From Beijerinckiaceae bacterium (lineage in GTDB: Bacteria; Pseudomonadota; Alphaproteobacteria; Rhizobiales; Beijerinckiaceae): DNA of 10,333 bases. Of this stretch, positions 6,610 to 10,333 are shown one piece after another; position 1 is the first letter of the stretch, and the number at the start of each line of letters is the position of its first letter. Both the position numbers and the translations under genes were made by a program. The notes under the pieces were generated by a model. The model ran no database searches, was not told the DNA's origin, and saw nothing but the letters and a program-made list of their open reading frames with translations. The DNA lies in NCBI GenBank assembly GCA_947380915.1, contig CANCSY010000094.1, positions 1-10,333 of the forward strand, written 5' to 3'.

Positions 6610-7887
6610 ATGGATGAGGCTTATGCGGCTAACTACGTTCCCGCAAGCAAGACGCGGGGCGGCCTCGTGATCCGACAGGACGGCTCGCGCCTGAGTTCGC
6701 CGCCCGCGTCGCTGGCCGGCCGGACCATTTTGCAGATCATCCCCCGGCTCGACGCTGGCGGCGCGGAGCGCACCACCATCGACGTCGCGGCCGCTCTGGC
6801 GCAGGCGGGCGCCCGGCCGCTGGTGGCCACTCAGGGTGGTCGGCTGATCAGCGAGTTGCAGGCCACGGGCGGCGTCTGGGCTCCCTTCCCCGCCAAGACC
6901 AAGAATCCCTTCGCCATGGCGTTGAACGTGCGCAGGCTGGCGCGAATCATCCGCGAGGAGAAGGTGGACCTGATCCACGCCCGCTCCCGCGCCCCCGCCT
7001 GGGTGGCGCTGGGGGCCGCAAGGCTCACCGACACCCCCTTCGTGACCACCTATCACGGCAGCTACGCAGGCCAATCGGCGCTCAAGGTGTTCTATAATTC
7101 GGTCATGGCCCGGGGGGATGCGGTGATCGCCAACTCCCATTTCACGGCCGAGCGCATCCTGCGCATGCATCCCTTCGCCGCCGAGCGCATCCGCGTGATC
7201 CACCGGGGCACGGATTTCCGGGCCTTTCTGCCCGAACAGGTGGATGCGGCGCGGGTGCGCCGGCTGCGCCAGTCCTGGGGTGTGGCCGCCGATGACCGGA
7301 TCGTGCTGCTCGCCGCCCGCCTCACCGGCTGGAAAGGCCAGCGGGTGCTGATCGAGGCAGCCAGGCGCCTCGTGGCGGAGGGGCTGACCGACACCAAATT
7401 CGTGCTGGCGGGGGACGATCAGGGCCGCGACGCCTATGTGCGGGACCTGCGCGCCCAGATCGCCGCAGCCGGACTGGCCGATGTGGTGCGGCTGACCGGC
7501 CATTGCGCCGACATGCCCGCCGCCTATCTCGCCGCCACGGTGGTCACCGTGCCCTCCACCGAACCGGAGGCCTTCGGGCGGGCGGCGGTGGAGGCGCAGG
7601 CCATGGGCGCCCCCGTGGTGGTCTCGGATCTGGGCGCCGTGCCGGAGACCGTTCTGGCGCCCCCGCAGGTGGATCCGCAGGCTCGCACCGGCTGGCGGGT
7701 GCCGCCGGGCGACCCCCAGGCCCTGGCCGACGCCCTCGCCCATGCCTTGGCTCTGGGCGAAACCGCGCGCGAAAGTCTCGCCCGGCGGGCGCGCGCCCAT
7801 GTGCAATCCCACTTCTCGCTGGAACGGATGTGCGACGAAACGCTTGGGGTCTATGCGGGGATGATCGAGGCCGGCCCGCGCGGCTAG
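6610..7887 (+). CDS. GT4-family glycosyltransferase
   Basis: This is a retaining, GT-B fold glycosyltransferase of 425 residues. The N-terminal acceptor domain contains ILQIIPRLDAGGAERTT (40-56), with the Gly-Gly loop at 50-51, then LIHARSRAPAW and TTYHGSYAG. The C-terminal donor-binding domain has RLTGWKGQ (Lys242) and the family E-x7-E signature EAFGRAAVE (320-328), followed by GAPVVVSDLGAVPE. Such enzymes add sugars to lipopolysaccharide, capsule or other envelope glycans; the donor and acceptor cannot be read from sequence. The frame is open further upstream, but that region is antisense to the hydrolase. I chose ATG 6610, although it has no good RBS, and a GTG at 6667 is also possible. 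The conserved core only begins near residue 36. Its promoter must lie in or beside the short divergent gap with the hydrolase. Confidence 0.92.
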   Translation: MDEAYAANYVPASKTRGGLVIRQDGSRLSSPPASLAGRTILQIIPRLDAGGAERTTIDVAAALAQAGARPLVATQGGRLISELQATGGVWAPFPAKTKNPFAMALNVRRLARIIREEKVDLIHARSRAPAWVALGAARLTDTPFVTTYHGSYAGQSALKVFYNSVMARGDAVIANSHFTAERILRMHPFAAERIRVIHRGTDFRAFLPEQVDAARVRRLRQSWGVAADDRIVLLAARLTGWKGQRVLIEAARRLVAEGLTDTKFVLAGDDQGRDAYVRDLRAQIAAAGLADVVRLTGHCADMPAAYLAATVVTVPSTEPEAFGRAAVEAQAMGAPVVVSDLGAVPETVLAPPQVDPQARTGWRVPPGDPQALADALAHALALGETARESLARRARAHVQSHFSLERMCDETLGVYAGMIEAGPRG

Positions 7888-7899
7888 GCGAGAGGTCGA

Positions 7900-7927
7900 G
7901 TTGACTTCATTCCTCAAACCCCTAAAG
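7900..7927 (+). promoter_or_regulatory. Candidate infC promoter
   Basis: GTTGAC (7900-7905) and CTAAAG (7922-7927) are 16 bases apart. The -35 half is excellent (TTGACT) and the -10 half weak. The layout matches the candidate rimP promoter. Transcription would start near 7934, giving a leader of roughly 87 nt before infC. Confidence 0.5.
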
Positions 7928-7944
7928 CTTTGTGCGGGTCCGGC

Positions 7945-7967
7945 GCCTCGCGGCTTTGCTGCGGGGC
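7945..7967 (+). other. Leader hairpin upstream of infC
   Basis: GCCTCGCGGC and GCTGCGGGGC pair over 10 positions, eight Watson-Crick and two G-U, around the loop TTT. No T-run follows, so it is not an intrinsic terminator. A GGGTCCG direct repeat flanks it (7936-7942 and 7989-7995). It lies between the candidate promoter and the ATT start and could act in leader regulation, or simply be a GC-rich fold. Confidence 0.45.
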
Positions 7968-8009
7968 CCATACGACGTTCCGTAATCCGGGTCCGACCTG
8001 TTCACTGAT

Positions 8010-8020
8010 GGAGATAGACC
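8010..8020 (+). promoter_or_regulatory. infC ribosome binding site, supporting an ATT start
   Basis: GGAG (8010-8013) stands 7 nt before ATT at 8021. The first ATG (8033) would be 19 nt away, too far for normal initiation. Confidence 0.75.
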
Positions 8021-8560
8021 ATTCGCCGCCCAATGAAAGCACCGCCCGTTCCACAGAAGACGGGACCGAAAACCAACCGTGAAATCCGCGCCCGCGAGGT
8101 CATGCTGATCGATCAAGAGGGTCAGAACCAGGGTGTCAAGGACGTCGAAGAGGCCCTTCGACTGGCGGAATCGGTTGGGCTGGACCTGGTCGAAATCGTG
8201 CCGAACGCGACGCCGCCCGTCTGCAAGATCCTCGATTACGGCAAATTCCGCTTCCTGGAGCAGAAGAAGGCCGCCGAGGCGCGCAAGCGCCAGAAGATCG
8301 TCGAGGTGAAGGAAATCAAACTGCGCCCCGGCATTGACGATCACGACTACGAGACCAAGATGAAGGCGGTGCGCCGCTTCTTCGAGGAGGGCGACAAGGT
8401 CAAGGTGACCCTGCGCTTTCGTGGCCGCGAGCTGGCCCATCAGGATCTCGGCTATGCGCTCCTGAACCGGGTGAAGGCGGAGACCGTGACCTACGCCAAG
8501 GTGGAGGCCGAGCCTTCCATGGAAGGCCGACAGATGATCATGATCCTGGCGCCGAAGTAA
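8021..8560 (+). CDS. infC: Translation initiation factor IF-3 (ATT start)
   Basis: IF-3 binds the 30S subunit, prevents premature 50S joining and checks the start codon-initiator tRNA pairing. From ATT 8021 the protein is 179 residues, close to E. coli IF-3 (180). The N-terminal domain has [21 protein letters not shown] and [22 protein letters not shown]. The linker is Lys-rich ([13 protein letters not shown]). The C-terminal domain has [17 protein letters not shown], then [11 protein letters not shown], ending IMILAPK. I chose the ATT because it restores the MRRP opening of alphaproteobacterial IF-3 (here [13 protein letters not shown]) and has GGAG at the right distance. The usual gene finder start, ATG 8033, would lose four residues. 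ATT/ATC starts on infC are known to allow IF-3 to repress its own translation. No rpmI or rplT follows; a small membrane protein gene does. Confidence 0.95.
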   Translation: MRRPMKAPPVPQKTGPKTNREIRAREVMLIDQEGQNQGVKDVEEALRLAESVGLDLVEIVPNATPPVCKILDYGKFRFLEQKKAAEARKRQKIVEVKEIKLRPGIDDHDYETKMKAVRRFFEEGDKVKVTLRFRGRELAHQDLGYALLNRVKAETVTYAKVEAEPSMEGRQMIMILAPK

Positions 8561-8567
8561 GCGCCAA

Positions 8568-8577
8568 CCCCATGGGG
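8568..8577 (+). other. Perfect palindrome overlapping the RBS of the small membrane protein gene
   Basis: CCCCATGGGG is a perfect 10-base palindrome, and its right half is the start of the GGGGGAGG ribosome binding site (8574-8581). A 6-base inverted repeat, TGGCGC/GCGCCA (8547-8552 and 8561-8566), straddles the infC stop just upstream. Pairing in either could influence translation of the downstream gene, although a hairpin with no loop cannot close fully. No T-run is present. Confidence 0.35.
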
Positions 8578-8587
8578 GAGGCGGACG

Positions 8588-8962
8588 ATGCTGATCGTGT
8601 TCTACGTGATTCTCGTCTGGCTGAAGGTCATCCTCGGCAATTCCCTGCTGCTGCTGTGGCTCTGGATCGCGCGTGATCGTGGCGTGAGCGGAGCCGCAGC
8701 CAAACTCAACTATGCGGCCGCCCTGCTGGTCTGGGCTGCGCCCTGGGGGCTTTTTCTTCTCACCCAGGCGGATCTCTACCAGGGCCATTGCGGCCTGCGG
8801 CAGGGCGTCCACGACTGCGGCCTGCCGGAATTCCTCTGGGGCCGCCTGCGCTGGCTGCGCTATGGCCTGCTCCTGGACATCTGCCTGCTCATGGGCGTGC
8901 TCGCCCTCATGGCGCGCTCGCAGGTCTCCCATGACGAATCCCGCGCCTACAGGTTGAACTGA
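8588..8962 (+). CDS. Small three-helix membrane protein, unknown function
   Basis: I do not recognise this 124-residue protein. It has three hydrophobic segments: about 3-28, 40-60 and 91-109. The RDR at 29-31 and Lys39 suggest that the first loop is cytoplasmic. The N-terminus and the second loop (61-90) would then face the periplasm, with the C-terminus inside. The second loop carries two cysteines (Cys68 and Cys77), which could form a disulfide; a third, Cys99, lies in helix 3. Translation is well supported: GGGGGAGG with a 6-nt spacer to ATG. The gene starts 27 nt after the infC stop in the same direction and no terminator is visible between them, so co-transcription with infC is likely. 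The distance may reflect convenience and not a shared job. No catalytic motif is seen. Confidence 0.8.
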   Translation: MLIVFYVILVWLKVILGNSLLLLWLWIARDRGVSGAAAKLNYAAALLVWAAPWGLFLLTQADLYQGHCGLRQGVHDCGLPEFLWGRLRWLRYGLLLDICLLMGVLALMARSQVSHDESRAYRLN

Positions 8963-9080
8963 CGCGCGATCCCGCCTCAGCCCTGCGTCGCGTTCAAGCC
9001 AGTTTACCGCCCTCCTTCAACATGCGAATAGAATGGGATGACTCCGGCCAACGAAGCCGGACGCACCCGCCTGAAAAAAC

Positions 9081-9094
9081 GAGGAGCAAACGCC
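9081..9094 (+). promoter_or_regulatory. Ribosome binding site of the Rieske oxygenase gene (GTG start)
   Basis: GAGGAG (9081-9086) lies 8 nt before GTG 9095. A short inverted repeat TCCGGC/GCCGGA (9043-9048 and 9056-9061) lies 19 nt further upstream in the leader. I see no convincing promoter in the 132-nt gap, only a weak TAGAAT without a -35 partner. Confidence 0.7.
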
Positions 9095-10333
9095 GTGCTG
9101 ACGCGAGAGCAAAACGAACGCCTGGTCCGGGTTGGCCCCGGAACGCCCGCCGGGGAACTGTTTCGCCGCTACTGGCAGCCAGCCGTGCTCTCCGAAGAAG
9201 TCCCCGAAAAGGATGGCGCGCCGGTGCGCGTGCGCCTGCTCTGCGAGGATCTGCTGGCGTTTCGCGATTCCGATGGCGTGGTGGGCCTCGTCGACGCCCA
9301 TTGCCCCCATCGCATGGCGCCCATGTTCTTTGGCCGCAACGAGGAATGCGGCCTTCGCTGCGCCTATCACGGCTGGAAGTTCGACCGCAACGGCGACTGC
9401 GTGGACATGCCGACCGAGCCCGGCAACGACGTCATGAAGCAGAAGACCAAGCTCAAGGCCTATCCCACCGTCGAACTGGGCGGCATGGTCTGGGCCTATA
9501 TGGGCCCACCCGACCGCAAACCCCCGCCGCCGGACTATGAATGGACGCGCGTGCCGCATGACTTCCTGCATGTGTCCAAGACCTACCAGGAGTGCAACTA
9601 TCTGCAGGCGCTCGAGGGCGGGCTCGACACGGCCCATTCCTCCTACGCCCACAACAACAACATGTCCGCCAAGAGCGATCCGCGCCTCGTGGACAAGTCG
9701 CCGCGCCTCGACGTGAACCCCACGGACTACGGCTACAACTATGTCTCGACTCGCCAGATGGGCGGCGGCGACACCTATGTGCGCCTCTATCACTATGTGA
9801 TGCCCTTCCAGCAGATGCGCGGCGGCATTCACGAATTCAGCGGCGCGCGCCGCAAGTCCCCGGCCCTGGACGGCCATATCTGGGCGCCCATCGACGACAC
9901 CACCACCTATGTCTACAACTGGCATCATACCTATGATGACACGACGCCGGTGGACCAGGCGCATCGCGACGCCACCGAGACCTTCTATGGCCGCGGCCCC
10001 GACGACATGATCCCCGGCACCTATCGGCTGAAGAAGAACAAGTCCAACGATTACATGATCGACCGGCAGCTCCAGAAGGAGAAGGTCTTCACCGGCATCA
10101 TCGGCATCAACACCCAGGATTTCGCCCTGCAGGAAGGCATGGGCCATATTGTTGACCGCAGCCGCGAACATCTGGGCTCCACCGACCGGGCCATCATCAC
10201 CATGCGCGCCATGTTGCTGCGCGCCATCGACACGGTGGAGAAGGGCGGCGAGGCGCCGGGCGCGGATCCGCAGACCCATCGGGACATGCGGCCCTTCGAC
10301 AATTTCGTGAAGGCGGGACAAGACTGGCGCGAG
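9095..10333 (+). CDS. Rieske non-haem iron oxygenase, phthalate-dioxygenase type (3' end outside window)
   Basis: The reading frame is open from GTG 9095 to the window end (413 codons). It starts MLTREQNERLVRVGPGTPAG, an opening common in oxygenases related to phthalate 4,5-dioxygenase. The Rieske [2Fe-2S] site is complete: Cys70-Pro-His72 and Cys89-Ala-Tyr-His92. The mononuclear iron site is present as Glu174, Asp178, His181 and His186 (E-x3-D-x2-H-x4-H), with Asp342 in NTQDFALQEGMG the likely third ligand. Such enzymes use electrons from a partner reductase to hydroxylate aromatic or related rings in the cytoplasm; this group usually lacks a beta subunit. The substrate cannot be named, and no reductase lies in the window, though one may follow. 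The gene is 132 nt past the small membrane protein gene and probably a separate unit. Confidence 0.93.
   Translation, partial: MLTREQNERLVRVGPGTPAGELFRRYWQPAVLSEEVPEKDGAPVRVRLLCEDLLAFRDSDGVVGLVDAHCPHRMAPMFFGRNEECGLRCAYHGWKFDRNGDCVDMPTEPGNDVMKQKTKLKAYPTVELGGMVWAYMGPPDRKPPPPDYEWTRVPHDFLHVSKTYQECNYLQALEGGLDTAHSSYAHNNNMSAKSDPRLVDKSPRLDVNPTDYGYNYVSTRQMGGGDTYVRLYHYVMPFQQMRGGIHEFSGARRKSPALDGHIWAPIDDTTTYVYNWHHTYDDTTPVDQAHRDATETFYGRGPDDMIPGTYRLKKNKSNDYMIDRQLQKEKVFTGIIGINTQDFALQEGMGHIVDRSREHLGSTDRAIITMRAMLLRAIDTVEKGGEAPGADPQTHRDMRPFDNFVKAGQDWRE

Noticed and set aside
5764..7971. A 735-codon minus-strand open frame covering the hydrolase and extending across the GT4 gene
   Set aside because: Only the part up to about 6585 matches a protein family. 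The rest is antisense to a clear GT4 glycosyltransferase and has the His/Gly/Arg-rich composition of a high-GC shadow frame. The start was moved to 6552.
7922..8932. A 336-codon minus-strand open frame opposite infC and the small membrane protein gene
   Set aside because: It is antisense to infC, which is unmistakable, and its translation is rich in His, Gln and Leu without a domain.
9043..9061. TCCGGC/GCCGGA inverted repeat as a terminator before the Rieske gene
   Set aside because: No T-run follows on either strand and the stem is only six pairs. Noted only as part of the leader.
9017..10321. A 434-codon minus-strand open frame opposite the Rieske oxygenase
   Set aside because: The plus strand carries all Rieske and iron ligands with a good RBS. 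The antisense translation has no recognisable motif.
1..10333. Search for CRISPR arrays, tRNA or rRNA genes, insertion sequences, attachment sites, toxin-antitoxin or phage genes
   Set aside because: Nothing seen by eye: no regularly spaced repeats, no cloverleaf-like sequence, no transposase or integrase motif, and no terminal inverted repeats with target duplications.

Overview
The window looks like part of the chromosome of a high-GC alphaproteobacterium, most likely in the Hyphomicrobiales (Rhizobiales). The evidence is the alphaproteobacterial style of the IF-2, RimP and IF-3 N-termini, the fused YlxR/L7Ae-like protein, and the order rimP-nusA-ylxR-infB. The GC content is so high that long open frames occur opposite almost every real gene. 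I read those as shadows. The genus cannot be named from the sequence alone.

Left part, minus strand (3599 down to 1): the conserved transcription/translation cluster reads rimP, nusA, an RNA-binding ylxR-type gene, then the 5' end of infB, which runs out of the window at base 1. Spacings are tight: 42 nt, 7 nt and a 4-base ATGA overlap, as in one operon. In front of rimP are a plausible promoter, a small palindrome and a clear intrinsic terminator. rimP itself most likely starts at TTG 3426, downstream of that terminator. The operon may therefore be controlled by premature termination.

Middle part (3600-7887): four accessory genes. A DUF6492-like putative glycosyltransferase lies on the minus strand just upstream of rimP. 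Divergent from it is a Bcr/CflA-type MFS drug exporter. The exporter converges on an ABHD10-like alpha/beta hydrolase, with the two stop codons sharing the bases CTAG. The hydrolase is divergent from a GT4-family glycosyltransferase.

Right part, plus strand (7900-10333): infC has a promoter-like sequence, a leader hairpin and a well-supported rare ATT start at 8021. It is followed closely by a small three-helix membrane protein of unknown function. Last comes a Rieske non-haem iron oxygenase of the phthalate-dioxygenase type with a GTG start, cut by the window end.

The left and right thirds supply core gene expression: ribosome maturation (RimP), transcript elongation and termination (NusA), and translation initiation (IF-2, IF-3). 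The middle genes concern cell-envelope sugars, efflux and ester hydrolysis, with no visible common pathway. I see no mobile element, CRISPR array, tRNA, rRNA or defence cassette, and no strong case for an undescribed multi-gene system. The points most worth a second look are regulatory: the infC ATT start and its leader, and the terminator in the rimP-nusA leader.
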